Position numbers and translations under genes: made by a program. Source: Nocardia miyunensis NBRC 108239 (GTDB lineage: Bacteria > Actinomycetota > Actinomycetes > Mycobacteriales > Mycobacteriaceae). Taken from it: a stretch of 64,000 bases of DNA. Below the pieces are notes generated by a model. The model was not told the origin of the DNA. It searched no databases and saw only the letters and a program-made list of their open reading frames with translations. How positions within the stretch are numbered: the stretch's first letter is position 1; every line of letters begins with the position of its first letter. Where the stretch lies: the NCBI RefSeq assembly GCF_001613065.1, contig NZ_BDBQ01000089.1:1-64000 (forward strand), given 5' to 3'. This document shows, piece after piece, positions 34,930 through 44,248 of the stretch.

Positions 34930-35202
34930 ATGGGCAGGCAGCGGGGCTCGCGGCGCGCGGTCGCGGATCTCGCGCCCGGCTGGCTGGTGGAGGTGGTGCG
35001 GCCCGCGCCTGCGACGCCGCCCTGGGGCCGGATGACGGTGTGCCTGATCGCGGTGGTGACGCCGCTGGCGGTAGCGGTTGCCGCGGGTCGGCTGATCGAC
35101 GGAACGCTGCCCGCGATGGGTGCGCTCACCCGGCCGATCAGCGCGGTTCGTATCGGGCACGGTCGCTGCGGTTCGCGGTGGTGGCGGTGGCGTCGAAACT
35201 AA
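34930..35202 (+). pseudogene. N-terminal fragment of a FUSC-family membrane exporter
   Basis: The first ~75 residues (LVEVVRPAPATPPWGRMTVC, then VTPLAVAVAAGRLIDGTLPAMGAL) fit the start of an aromatic-acid-exporter-like FUSC protein with its first helix. The family normally has several hundred residues, but here similarity ends at about 35150 and the frame closes at 35202. It is a truncated gene. Confidence 0.6.
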
Positions 35203-35243
35203 TCGGATGCCCTCGCCCCGGCCCGAGACTACGGTGGGCGAAT

Positions 35244-36137
35244 GTGGAAGATAATCGAAATGACCTGACACCGCGTCCTTTTCGGTTCGCGGTCGGGATA
35301 AACACCACCGGCTCGGGCAGTGAGTGGCGGGACCGGGCCCGCAAGGCCGAGGATCTGGGCTTCGACGTGGTCCAGGTCGCCGACCATCTGGGGATGGTTT
35401 CCCCGTTCCCCGCACTGGTCACCATGGCCGAGGCGACCAGCCGGGTGCGCGTCGGGACGATGGTGCTCAACTCCGGCTTCTACCGCCCCGCCCTGCTGGC
35501 CCGTGACGTGGCGAGTATGGGTCTGCTCACCGACGGGCGGTTCGATTTCGGAATCGGTGCGGGACCGGATTTCGCCAAGCCCGAATTCGAGGTCGCCGGA
35601 CTGCCTTTCCCGGGCGGGCGGCAGCGGATCGAGAACCTCGCCCAGACCCTCACCGAGATCCGGAAGCTGTTCGCGAACGATCATCAGCCGCCGCTGCCGC
35701 ACCCGATTCCGGTATTGGTGGCAGGGTCCGGTGACCGTTTGATCCGAGTGGCCGCGGAGTATGCCGATACGGTTGCCATGGCCGGGGTGCGCGTCGGCGC
35801 GGACATCGATTCCGACGCCGCCGGCGAGGCCGCGCTCGCCCGGCGCGTGGAGTTCGTTCGCGAGGCCGCCGGAGATCGTTTCGCCGATCTGGAACTGGGC
35901 CTGACCGTGCAGGGGGTCGAGGTGGACGGTCACAAGTCCGATCTGGTGATGGTGCGCCGGTTCAATCCGGACCTGACCGAGGAGCAGTACCGCTATCTGC
36001 CCGGCGTTCTGCACGGTACGGCCCGCGATATCGCCGACACCCTGCGGCACTATCGCGACGCCTACTCCATCACCCACTATTCGGTCTCGGAGTCACGCAT
36101 GCCCGGTCTCGCGGAGGTGATCGCCGAGCTGCGCTGA
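35244..36137 (+). CDS. LLM class F420-dependent oxidoreductase
   Basis: 297 residues, luciferase-like TIM barrel. FRFAVGINTTGSGSEWRDRA at the start, ADHLGMVSPFPALVTMAEAT and RVGTMVLNSGFYRPALLARD follow the actinobacterial F420-dependent (TIGR03621-like) pattern. It likely reduces or oxidises a small ketone or aromatic with the deazaflavin F420. The start is GTG 35244; the ribosome site is weak. Monocistronic, converging on a LysR gene. Confidence 0.85.
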   Translation: MEDNRNDLTPRPFRFAVGINTTGSGSEWRDRARKAEDLGFDVVQVADHLGMVSPFPALVTMAEATSRVRVGTMVLNSGFYRPALLARDVASMGLLTDGRFDFGIGAGPDFAKPEFEVAGLPFPGGRQRIENLAQTLTEIRKLFANDHQPPLPHPIPVLVAGSGDRLIRVAAEYADTVAMAGVRVGADIDSDAAGEAALARRVEFVREAAGDRFADLELGLTVQGVEVDGHKSDLVMVRRFNPDLTEEQYRYLPGVLHGTARDIADTLRHYRDAYSITHYSVSESRMPGLAEVIAELR

Positions 36138-36223
36138 GCCCCAACCGCACTCTCGGCTGGGGAGCGGCTGGACGAGTTCGGCCTCGTCGAATCCGACCGT
36201 CGTGGTGGATGTTTCGTCGCCGG

Positions 36224-37033
36224 TCAGCTCGCCCGGAGCGTCGCGGCGGCGATGTCGAGGAATTCGCGTACCGGCTTCTCCCGGCGGTCCGCCGGGACGA
36301 CCAGACAGGTCTCGATGGCCGGAATGTCGGTGAGCGGCAGGTGCACCAGATCGGCGCGGGAGTAGGCGCGCGCGACGCTCAGCGGGACGATCGCGATGCC
36401 GTGCCCGGCGGCGATGAGTTCGAACTTCTCCTCGAGCGAGGCGGTGCGGCGCGTTGTGGCGTCGAGCATGTGCTCGCCGTCGAGGTCCGCGCGGGTCAGT
36501 TCGCCGCGGGCTGCGAGCGGGTGCGTCGCGGGCATACAGGCGACCCGGGATTCGTGACCGATGGGGATCGTGCGCATTCCCGAATCGTCGAACGGGCGAC
36601 GCAGATAGCCGACCTGCGCGCGGCCGTCCCGCAGCGGTATGTCCGGCTCCCACCAGCGCACCGGGATCAGGTCGGTCTCGACGTCCGGATGACGCGCGCT
36701 GAACGCCCGAATCGCCTCGGACACATGGAGTCCGGGGGAGAAGGCCACCACGAGCCGCTGCACGTCGCGGTCGACGTCGTGCACCCGCCGCACCGCGGCG
36801 TCGACCGCGGCGAGCAGTCCCTGTGCCTCCCGATAGAGCTGCTCACCGGCGGGTGTCAGCGCGACACTGCGGGTGGTGCGCTCGAGCAGTGTGCACGACA
36901 GCTCCTGCTCGAACGCCCTGATCTGGCGGCTGAGCACCGGCTGGGCGATGTACAGCCGCTCGGCCGCCCGGCCGAAGTGCCGCTGCTCGGCCACCGCGAC
37001 GAAATAGCGGAGCTTGCGCAGATCGAAATCCAT
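36224..37033 (-). CDS. LysR family transcriptional regulator
   Basis: 269 residues. HTH at the N-terminus: LRKLRYFVAVAEQRHFGRAA, then IAQPVLSRQIRAFEQEL. The effector domain follows from about residue 90 and is slightly shorter than usual. It is divergent from an NmrA-like/SDR pair; the 67-bp gap carries the direct repeat AGGGTAT. It probably activates that pair in response to a co-inducer. Confidence 0.9.
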   Translation of the reverse strand: MDFDLRKLRYFVAVAEQRHFGRAAERLYIAQPVLSRQIRAFEQELSCTLLERTTRSVALTPAGEQLYREAQGLLAAVDAAVRRVHDVDRDVQRLVVAFSPGLHVSEAIRAFSARHPDVETDLIPVRWWEPDIPLRDGRAQVGYLRRPFDDSGMRTIPIGHESRVACMPATHPLAARGELTRADLDGEHMLDATTRRTASLEEKFELIAAGHGIAIVPLSVARAYSRADLVHLPLTDIPAIETCLVVPADRREKPVREFLDIAAATLRAS

Positions 37034-37100
37034 GCCCTCAGGGTATCAATTTCCGGTAAGGGTATTGGACCGTTCGCGCGAGGATCACCAGACTCGAAGC

Positions 37101-37997
37101 ATGATCGTCATCACCACTCCCACCGGCAAGATCGGCAGTAGGGTTCTGGAAATCGTTGTCGCCCAGCAGGATACGAGCGGGGAAAAGGTGCGCGTCATCG
37201 TGCGCGATCCGAGCGGGCTGTCCGAGCGGATCCGCGATCGGGTCGAGGTCGTCACCGGATCGCACGGTGACCGCGAGGTGCTGGACCGTGCCTTCGCGGG
37301 TGCGGACGCGGTGTTCTGGGTGGTTCCGTCGGACCCGCGGGCGCCCAGCCTCGAGGCCATGTACTCCGGGTTCACCCGGCCCGCGGTCGAGGCGTTCGCG
37401 GCGCACGGAGTCGGACACGTCGTCGGGGTCTCGGCGCTCGGGCGCGGCACCGCCGCTGCGGGCCGCGCGGGACACGTGACCGCCTCGCTGGCCATGGACG
37501 ACCTGATCGCGGGCAGCGGCGTCGCGTATCGCGCGCTGGCGAACCCCACCTTCATGGACAACCTTCTGCGCCAAGTGAATTCGATCCGCGATCAGGGCGT
37601 GTTCACCGACACCCTCGCTCCGGACCACCGGCTGCCCACCGCCGCCACCCGCGATATCGGCGCGGTCGGCGCGCGCCTGCTGCTCGACCGCTCCTGGACC
37701 GGAACGGGCGAGGTCCCGGTGCTCGGGACGGCGGATCTGTCGCCGAATGATATGGCGCACATCATGTCCGAGGTACTGGGCCGTCCGATCCGGTACGAAC
37801 GGCAGACCTTCGACCAGTTCCGGGACTCGCTGCTCGGATACGGGCTCCCGGAGCCGATCGTGCGGGGCTACCTGGACATGATGCGCGCGGTGAACGACGG
37901 CATCGACGAGGGAGTGCCCCGGACTCCGGAGAATACGACCCCGACCACCTTCCGCGAATGGTGCGAATACGTGCTGGCACCGGCGGTGCGGGCGTGA
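37101..37997 (+). CDS. NmrA-like NAD(P)-binding protein
   Basis: 298 residues, atypical SDR. The cofactor motif is ITTPTGKIGSRVL; GADAVFWVVPSDPRAP and YRALANPTFMDNLLRQ match NmrA/QorB-like proteins that sense NADP or reduce quinones. ATG 37101. The stop overlaps the GTG start of the next SDR, so they are co-translated and probably under the divergent LysR. Confidence 0.87.
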   Translation: MIVITTPTGKIGSRVLEIVVAQQDTSGEKVRVIVRDPSGLSERIRDRVEVVTGSHGDREVLDRAFAGADAVFWVVPSDPRAPSLEAMYSGFTRPAVEAFAAHGVGHVVGVSALGRGTAAAGRAGHVTASLAMDDLIAGSGVAYRALANPTFMDNLLRQVNSIRDQGVFTDTLAPDHRLPTAATRDIGAVGARLLLDRSWTGTGEVPVLGTADLSPNDMAHIMSEVLGRPIRYERQTFDQFRDSLLGYGLPEPIVRGYLDMMRAVNDGIDEGVPRTPENTTPTTFREWCEYVLAPAVRA

Positions 37998-38686
37998 GCG
38001 GGCCGGGGACGGCGCTCATCGTCGGAGCGTCACGCGGTCTGGGACGGGCATTGGCCGCCGAATACGCGCGGCGCGGTTGGCACGTCATCGGGACGGTCCG
38101 GGGCGAGCAGCGCACCGGACTACACGAACTGGCCGAGAAATCGGCCGGACGGGTCACGATCGAGACGGTGGATATCACCGAACCACAGCAGGTTTCGGCA
38201 TTGGGCGAACGTCTGTCCGATCGGACTCTGGATCTGTTGTTCGTCAATGCCGCTGTGACCCGTGGAAACATCCCGATCGGCGAGGTGCCCGAGGAGATGT
38301 TCGTCGAGGTGATGGTCACCAACGCGCTGAGTCCGATGCGCGCGGTCGAATCCCTGCGCGCACTGGTCGCGCCGACCGGGACGATCGGGGTCATGTCCTC
38401 GCGTCAGGGCAGTATCGCGCTGAATGTCAATGGCGGGCAGGACGTCTACCGTGCCAGTAAGTCGGCATTGAATCAGCTGATGCGCAGTTACGCCGCCCGT
38501 TACGCCGATGCCGCGCACACGCTGGTGCTGATGTGTCCCGGTCATGTGCACACGGGACTCGGCGGCCCGGATGCCCCGCTGAGTATCGACGAGTCCATCC
38601 CGCGTGTGGTCGACACGCTCGAACGTCACAGGGGCGAAGGGGGACTGCGATTCGTGAACTATCGGGACGAACCCGTAGCCTGGTAG
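37994..38686 (+). CDS. Short-chain dehydrogenase, C-factor-like
   Basis: 230 residues. Cofactor motif IVGASRGLGRALAAEYARRG, catalytic Ser in VMSSRQGSIAL, and YRASKSALN with Tyr and Lys. The short length and DITEPQQVSALGERL pattern recall CsgA/C-factor-type SDRs. GTG 37994 overlaps the preceding stop (GTGA). Confidence 0.88.
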   Translation: MSGPGTALIVGASRGLGRALAAEYARRGWHVIGTVRGEQRTGLHELAEKSAGRVTIETVDITEPQQVSALGERLSDRTLDLLFVNAAVTRGNIPIGEVPEEMFVEVMVTNALSPMRAVESLRALVAPTGTIGVMSSRQGSIALNVNGGQDVYRASKSALNQLMRSYAARYADAAHTLVLMCPGHVHTGLGGPDAPLSIDESIPRVVDTLERHRGEGGLRFVNYRDEPVAW

Positions 38687-38906
38687 GCAGTCGGTGAATA
38701 CGGCTGTGCTGCAAGGCAATCGTCGGCAAGTCATCGGCAGGCGCGGGCGGCGACCGTCGTCCTGCCGGCGCTGATCGTTGGATCGTCCCGCTGACCGGAC
38801 GAACCCGCTGGTGGACGGGCGTGCGGCGGTAGCGTGTGCCCTGCGGAGATGTCCGCGTATGTGGCGGCCGGTCCGCCGAGCGGGTGAACAGAGCGCGGGA
38901 GACGGT

Positions 38907-39791
38907 GTGGCGGTGAGGATGGGGATCAGTACCCCGGTGGTGCTGGACATTCCGGGGCGTTCGGCGGCGTGGGAGCGCGACGCCGGGATCGAGGAGATCG
39001 CGCGAGTCGCCGAGGCCGGTGATCGGCTGGGGTTCGATCACCTCACCTGTAGTGAGCACGTCGCGCTCGCCGAGCATTCCGCGTCGGCCATGCTGAAAGG
39101 CAAACGCGGAACACGGTATTGGGATCCGCTGGCCACGCTGTCGTATGTGGCGGCCCGGACGCGGCGAATCCGGCTGTGTACCAGCGTGATCGTGCTCGGA
39201 TACCATCATCCGCTCGCGTTGGCGAAGCGGTACGGGACCCTGGATCGCATCAGCGGCGGGCGAGTGGTGCTGGGTGTCGGAGTCGGCACGGCCCGCGAGG
39301 AATTCGATCTGCTGGGCGCGTCGTTCACCGATCGGGGGCGGCGCGCGGACGAGTCGATCGCGGCATTGCGAGCCGCACTCGGACACCGGACGCCCGAATT
39401 CGACGGACAGTACTTCCGATTCGCCGATCTGGTGGTCGATCCGTGCGCGATCCAGGAGCGCATGCCGATCTGGGTGGGCGGTGTCAGCGACGCCGCGCTG
39501 AGACGGGCCACCCGGCTCGGCGACGGCTGGATCCCCGCCGCCCTCACCGCCCCGGCGCTGCGCGAAAGACTGCGCGAATATCAGCCTGCCGCACCGGAGT
39601 TCGAGGTGGTGGTGAGTACGGCGGAGGAGCTCGATCCGATCACCGCGCCCGCGCGGGCCGAAGAGGTGATCGGTGAACTCGGCGCGGCGGGGGCCACCAT
39701 CGTGCAGCCACGTCTGCGGCACCGGTCGCTGGTCGAGTACCTCGAACAGCTCGAGGCGCTGTCCCGGCTGGAGTGCTTCCAGCCCGCGTAG
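38907..39791 (+). CDS. LLM class F420-dependent oxidoreductase
   Basis: 294 residues, luciferase-like fold (TIGR03619-like). HLTCSEHVALAEHS, YWDPLATLSYVAARTRRIRL and GVGVGTAREEFDLLGASF are typical, and MPIWVGGVSDAALRRATRLG is the C-terminal hallmark. GTG 38907 after CGGGAGA is chosen; ATG 38919 is an alternative. A stand-alone gene, convergent with the SnoaL-like gene. Confidence 0.87.
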   Translation: MAVRMGISTPVVLDIPGRSAAWERDAGIEEIARVAEAGDRLGFDHLTCSEHVALAEHSASAMLKGKRGTRYWDPLATLSYVAARTRRIRLCTSVIVLGYHHPLALAKRYGTLDRISGGRVVLGVGVGTAREEFDLLGASFTDRGRRADESIAALRAALGHRTPEFDGQYFRFADLVVDPCAIQERMPIWVGGVSDAALRRATRLGDGWIPAALTAPALRERLREYQPAAPEFEVVVSTAEELDPITAPARAEEVIGELGAAGATIVQPRLRHRSLVEYLEQLEALSRLECFQPA

Positions 39792-39836
39792 GCCGCGATG
39801 AGATGCCTTGCGGCACAATATCGCGGCCGAACAGGC

Positions 39837-40304
39837 TCAGTCGTCCCGGCCGGTGAGGACCTGCCGGGTGGCCTCGCTGCCGTCCAGCGGGCGGCTGATG
39901 CGATGCGCGATGCGCCAGCCCTCGGCGGTGCGCCGCAGCCGGATGCGGTGCGCTCCGGCGCGCCAGATGTAGCACCCGTCGTCGTTGTGGCGCACCAGGA
40001 TCGATTGACAGACCGCGACGGCCTCGTCACCGTCGATATCGATACTGGGCGGGCCGAAGAAGTGCGCGCTGCCGGTGCCGATGATCCGCTGATGCGCATC
40101 GGATCGGATCATGTCGCGCACCTCGTCCCGGCCGCGCATGCGCCAGCCGTCGACGTCGTATTCGCCGTCCTCGGACCAGAGTTCGGCGGCGTCGGTGCTT
40201 CCGGCGTCGGCGAGCGGTCCGTAGGAGGTCAGCAGGCGCAGCACCGCGAGTTCGTCCTCGACGCGCTGGAGGCGTTGTTCGAGGCGGGCCAGTGCGTCAT
40301 CCAT
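39837..40304 (-). CDS. SnoaL-like/NTF2-fold protein
   Basis: 155 residues. ALARLEQRLQRVEDELAVLR at the start, then DEVRDMIRSDAHQRIIGTGS and a conical alpha+beta barrel pattern; family members are small isomerases, cyclases or dehydratases on steroids or polyketides. It overlaps the upstream SDR stop by eight bases, so the two act together. Confidence 0.83.
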   Translation of the reverse strand: MDDALARLEQRLQRVEDELAVLRLLTSYGPLADAGSTDAAELWSEDGEYDVDGWRMRGRDEVRDMIRSDAHQRIIGTGSAHFFGPPSIDIDGDEAVAVCQSILVRHNDDGCYIWRAGAHRIRLRRTAEGWRIAHRISRPLDGSEATRQVLTGRDD

Positions 40305-41127
40305 TGTGCGACTGCTCGCGGTTCAGCAGACCCGTCATGGCCTTGTGCGTGGTCAGTACGACCTTCGTGCGGTCCGGGCCGGTGCGCCAGGCGACGGACT
40401 TCTCGTTCCCGCTGATCACGTGTACCGGGCCGTGTGCCAGATGCGCCAACCCTTCTCGCGCGACATCCGCGGGCTCGGAGACGACCATGCCCGGCGCGTC
40501 GAAGTTCAGCCCGGCGCGCGCCATGGCGGGTGTGCGAGTCACGCCCAGGACCAGCGTCAGCACATCCACGCCGTGGTCACGCAACTCCAGCCACAACCCC
40601 TCGCCGAAGATCCGCACGAAGGCCTTGACCCCGCCGTAGACGGTGTGCCGCACCGAACCCGCGTACTCCGACAGCGACCCGACCAGCAGAATTCCGCCGC
40701 GCTGCCGGTCGCGCATGAGACGTCCGTAATGATGGACCAGCGCCAGCGTCGCGGTGAGATTCAGATCGATCACGCGCTGGAACTCGCGCGGATCGCCGTC
40801 CAGGAATTCCATGCCGTGCGTATTTGCCCCGGCATTGCAGACCAGCAGGCCCACCTCGACATCCGCGGTGGCCTCGACGATCGCCTCGACTCCGCCGTCG
40901 GTGAGATCGACCGCGAGCACGCGTACTTCGACGCCGAGGTCCCGGCAGGCCTGCGCGACCTCCGTCAGCGGCCCCGGCTTGCGCGCGACCAGCACCACGT
41001 TCACGCCGCCCCGCGCGAGCCGCCGCGCGAATTCGGCTCCGACGCCCTCCGAACCACCGGCGATCACCGCCCACGGACCGTATTTCGACAGGTCGGGATC
41101 GGGTGGGACAGCTGCGTCATCGGTCAT
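40297..41127 (-). CDS. Short-chain dehydrogenase
   Basis: 276 residues. IAGGSEGVGAEFARRLARGG is the cofactor motif, LLVCNAGANTHG the NAG motif and LVGSLSEYAGSVRHTVYGGVKAF the catalytic Ser-Tyr-Lys region. First gene of a two-gene operon with the SnoaL-like protein; probably works on a steroid or polyketide-like ketone, which I cannot verify. Confidence 0.9.
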   Translation of the reverse strand: MTDDAAVPPDPDLSKYGPWAVIAGGSEGVGAEFARRLARGGVNVVLVARKPGPLTEVAQACRDLGVEVRVLAVDLTDGGVEAIVEATADVEVGLLVCNAGANTHGMEFLDGDPREFQRVIDLNLTATLALVHHYGRLMRDRQRGGILLVGSLSEYAGSVRHTVYGGVKAFVRIFGEGLWLELRDHGVDVLTLVLGVTRTPAMARAGLNFDAPGMVVSEPADVAREGLAHLAHGPVHVISGNEKSVAWRTGPDRTKVVLTTHKAMTGLLNREQSHNG

Positions 41128-41428
41128 GAGCGCCAGTATCGCGCGGCGAACCCTCTCGGACCGCCTGCGTTCCGGTGAACGGGACCCGGGCAGCCGGTCA
41201 CAGCGAATCGGTTCGGCAGAGCACCGAGGATCTCGGTGCGGGACGCGCCGCGTCAGCGGGTGCTCGCCGAACCGGGCGAGCTCGTCGGCCGGTGATGGGA
41301 TCCGGCCTCGTTCGGCATACTGTCGACCATTACGGACCGCTCGGCGGTGGCACAGCTGTCGATCGACGAATTGGTCTGCCGGACAGCGGATCCGAGCGAG
41401 GAGTAAACTCTCGAACTTCGAGGCGGGC
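41128..41428. other. 301-bp gap upstream of the SDR-SnoaL operon
   Basis: I see no gene here. It should hold the minus-strand promoter of the SDR and the 3' region of the deacetylase gene. No clear terminator or operator was found. Confidence 0.5.
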
Positions 41429-42370
41429 TCAGGGTTCGAACTCGGTGTGGTGGGCCAGCCACCATCGCGCGATATCGGCGCGCCGGGCGAACCAGACGTC
41501 CCCGCGGGCCAGGGCGTGGTCGAGGAATTCGCGCAGCGCGCGGGCCCGGCCGGGCATTCCGGCCCAGCGGCCGTGCAGGCCGATCGTCATCATCCGGGGG
41601 TGCGTCGCACCCTCCTCCCACAGATCGTCGAAGCCCATGGTGAGGTAGCGCGTGAAGGAGGTGGGGTCGGCGTATCCGGGGAAGGCGAAGCGCATGTCGT
41701 TGAACGTCAGTGAGTACGGCACGACCAGATGCGAGCCCGCGGCGGTGTCGGTGAAATACGGCAGATCGTCGTTGTAGGCGTCCGAGTCGTAGAGGAATCC
41801 GCCCTCCGCGGCGACCAGCTCGCGCGTGTGGACCGACGGGGTGCAGCGCGAGTGCCAGCCGACCGGCCTTGTCCCGCAGAGTGTTTCGATGGTCGCGACG
41901 GCGCGGGCGATATCCTCGCGCTCCTGCTCTTCGGACAGTCGCCAGGGTTCCTCCCATCGCCAGCCGTGTGCCATCGGTTCGTGTCCGCTCGTGCGGATGT
42001 ATTCGCCCAGTGCGGGATTCTCCGTCAGCGCGCGCCCGCAGCAATTGACGGTGGCGGGAAGTCCGTATTCGTCCAGTATTCGGGCCAATCGCCAGGTGCC
42101 GGAACGGCTTTCGTATTCGAAGGACGATTCCACGCACAGATCGCGGATTCCCGGACGCGTCGGATTGATCGCCACACCGAACTCGCCCACCGCCTCCCGG
42201 CGGCCGTCGCCCGCGGCGAAGCTGTATTCGGCGCCGGCCTCGTAGTTGATCACCAGGCTCACCGCCACCCGCGCGCCGCCGGGCCACACCACGCGGGGCG
42301 GCACCGGACCGTAGCCGACGAAATCGCGCCGCGGCCCGGCGGCTGGGGCCGGATCCTTCGGTTCAGGCAT
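41429..42370 (-). CDS. Polysaccharide-deacetylase-fold amidohydrolase, PuuE-like (copy 1)
   Basis: 313 residues. The NodB-like fold with RRDFVGYGPVPPRVVWPGGA at the start, ESSFEYESRSGTWRLARILD, HGWRWEEPWRLSEEQ and GLHGRWAGMPGRA corresponds to PuuE-type cyclic-amide hydrolases such as metal-independent allantoinase. It is the last gene of an operon and overlaps the NCS1 permease by eight bases. A full paralogue lies at the other end of the same operon, which suggests two related substrates. Confidence 0.87.
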   Translation of the reverse strand: MPEPKDPAPAAGPRRDFVGYGPVPPRVVWPGGARVAVSLVINYEAGAEYSFAAGDGRREAVGEFGVAINPTRPGIRDLCVESSFEYESRSGTWRLARILDEYGLPATVNCCGRALTENPALGEYIRTSGHEPMAHGWRWEEPWRLSEEQEREDIARAVATIETLCGTRPVGWHSRCTPSVHTRELVAAEGGFLYDSDAYNDDLPYFTDTAAGSHLVVPYSLTFNDMRFAFPGYADPTSFTRYLTMGFDDLWEEGATHPRMMTIGLHGRWAGMPGRARALREFLDHALARGDVWFARRADIARWWLAHHTEFEP

Positions 42371-43805
42371 GCGCGGGCTCCCGTCCGGTGGCGATCGGAT
42401 CGGCTACGCCGCCACGCGACAGTACGACATACACCGCCGCGGCGATGCCCGCGCCCAACGCCCACGAGAACGGCGCTGCCGCATGCCATGCCGGGATCAG
42501 TGCGACGGGTATCGCGATCACCGCGCCGATCGCGGCCGAGATCATCGCCCGCGGATTCACCCCGCGCCGATACCAATACGGGCCGCGGCCCTCGATATAC
42601 AGGGCGTCGACCTCGACGCGCCCTCGGCGCACGAGATGGAAATCGGTGGCGATCACCCCGAACAGCGGTCCGAGCAACGCGCCGAGCCCGCCGATGAAAT
42701 AGTCGACGACCACCGGGCTCGAGTACAACGCCCACGGGCACACCAGGATCGAGCCGATCGCCGCGATAATCCCGCCGCGCTCGAAGGTGATGTACCGCGG
42801 TGCGATATTGGAGAAGTCGAAGGCCGGGGAGACCACGTTGGCGGCGACGTTGACACCGATCGTGGCGATGGTGAACACGATCGTGGCGAAGATCAGCACA
42901 GGGGTGTTGTCGATGCGCTGGACCAGTTCGATCGGATCGGTCACCGGATGTCCGAACAGCCTCGCGCTCCCGGTGGTGACCACCGCCACCGTCACCGCGA
43001 AGACCAGGAAGTTCACCGGCAGGCCCCACAGATTCGCCCGGCGCATGGACCGCGGTGACGGACTCGATCGGGTGAAATCGCTGATATTGAGCAGGAAGGT
43101 GCCGAAGAACGCCACGATCAGCCCGACGATCGAGGCGAACTGCAGAACCGCCGACCCGCCGTGCACCCGATCGGGGGAGACCTCGACACCCGGTGCGCCG
43201 CCCGTGCGGATCAGCACCCAGGCCAACAGCACGAACATCACCAGATACACCGCCGGTCCGGCCCAATTCTGGTATCTGCGAACGGCTTCCATGCCGTGCC
43301 GCACGACCAGCAGTTGCAGCACCCACAGCGCCAGGAAGCAGCACCAGCCCAGCGCCGACAGGCCCAGCAGCCGGTGCGCGTTCCAGGCCGACAGGCCCGG
43401 CACGAGCCGCAGCGCCAGCGCCGAGACCGCCACCGAGCCCAGATAGGTCTGCACTCCGTACCAGAACACGGCCAGAACCCCGCGGATCAGCGCGGGCAGA
43501 TTGGCCCCGAAGACCCCGAACGAGATGCGCGCCACGACCGGATACGGCACACCGGTGCGCTGGCCGATCGTGCCACTGAGATTCATCAGCACGTAGACCA
43601 CGACCAGGGCCACCGCCATCGCGGCCAGCACCGTCCAGGTGTTCAGGCCGCGGAAGAAGAAACCGATGGCGAAGGTGTACGCGCCGACGTTGTGCAGCAC
43701 CGACATCCACAGTGCGAACACGCTGTACCCGTTCCACTCCCGGTTGGTCGCGGGCGCCAGATCCGGGTTGTGCAGCCGGGGACTCGGCGGTGGTGAGGTG
43801 GACAT
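42363..43805 (-). CDS. NCS1 family nucleobase/hydantoin permease
   Basis: 480 residues with about twelve membrane helices. NREWNGYSVFALWMSVLHNV and YTFAIGFFFRGLNTWTVLAA are the NCS1 start; GTFLLNISDFTRSSPS is the conserved helix-6 region. Such carriers use a cation gradient to take up cytosine, allantoin, uracil or hydantoins. ATG 43805 follows CAGGAG. The neighbouring PuuE-like enzymes suggest a cyclic ureide substrate. Confidence 0.92.
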   Translation of the reverse strand: MSTSPPPSPRLHNPDLAPATNREWNGYSVFALWMSVLHNVGAYTFAIGFFFRGLNTWTVLAAMAVALVVVYVLMNLSGTIGQRTGVPYPVVARISFGVFGANLPALIRGVLAVFWYGVQTYLGSVAVSALALRLVPGLSAWNAHRLLGLSALGWCCFLALWVLQLLVVRHGMEAVRRYQNWAGPAVYLVMFVLLAWVLIRTGGAPGVEVSPDRVHGGSAVLQFASIVGLIVAFFGTFLLNISDFTRSSPSPRSMRRANLWGLPVNFLVFAVTVAVVTTGSARLFGHPVTDPIELVQRIDNTPVLIFATIVFTIATIGVNVAANVVSPAFDFSNIAPRYITFERGGIIAAIGSILVCPWALYSSPVVVDYFIGGLGALLGPLFGVIATDFHLVRRGRVEVDALYIEGRGPYWYRRGVNPRAMISAAIGAVIAIPVALIPAWHAAAPFSWALGAGIAAAVYVVLSRGGVADPIATGREPAHA

Positions 43806-43819
43806 GAGAACTCCTGGAT

Positions 43820-44248
43820 CTACTCGGCGAGGGTGGCTTCGATGTGGTCCCGGCAGCCGCGCACGGCCGCGATGTCGGCGGCGCAGAATCGCCGGGGCCG
43901 GTCCTGGAAATGGACCGAGAGGGTGCCGACGATCTCCCCGCTCTTCCTGATCGGCGCCAATATCTGTGCGTAGACGTGCAATTCGTCGATGAGCGATTGC
44001 GGCGGGCGGATCGGATGGGTTCTGGTGTCGGACTGGATCAGCATCTCGCCGGTCTCGACCAGATACCGGTAGGTGGGGAAGTCCGCCGGATTGATCCGGG
44101 TCGCGGTGCGCATGGAGGGCACGTCCGCGGCGCATTCCTCGGTGACGAGCTCGGGAAACCCGGTCTCGTCGACGAGCCGGACGGTGACCCGGGAGGCCGC
44201 GACGTCCGCGAGCAGCCGGCGGCATCGGTCCGAGTGATCGAGGGTCAT
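43820..44248 (-). CDS. Single GAF-domain protein
   Basis: 142 residues forming one GAF domain (SRVTVRLVDETGFPELVTEE, AQILAPIRKSGEIVGTLSVH, ending in ADIAAVRGCRDHIEATL). No output domain is attached. It may bind a small ligand and modulate the neighbouring transporters or enzymes, or be an enzyme in disguise. It starts four bases before the MFS stop, within the catabolic operon. Confidence 0.78.
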   Translation of the reverse strand: MTLDHSDRCRRLLADVAASRVTVRLVDETGFPELVTEECAADVPSMRTATRINPADFPTYRYLVETGEMLIQSDTRTHPIRPPQSLIDELHVYAQILAPIRKSGEIVGTLSVHFQDRPRRFCAADIAAVRGCRDHIEATLAE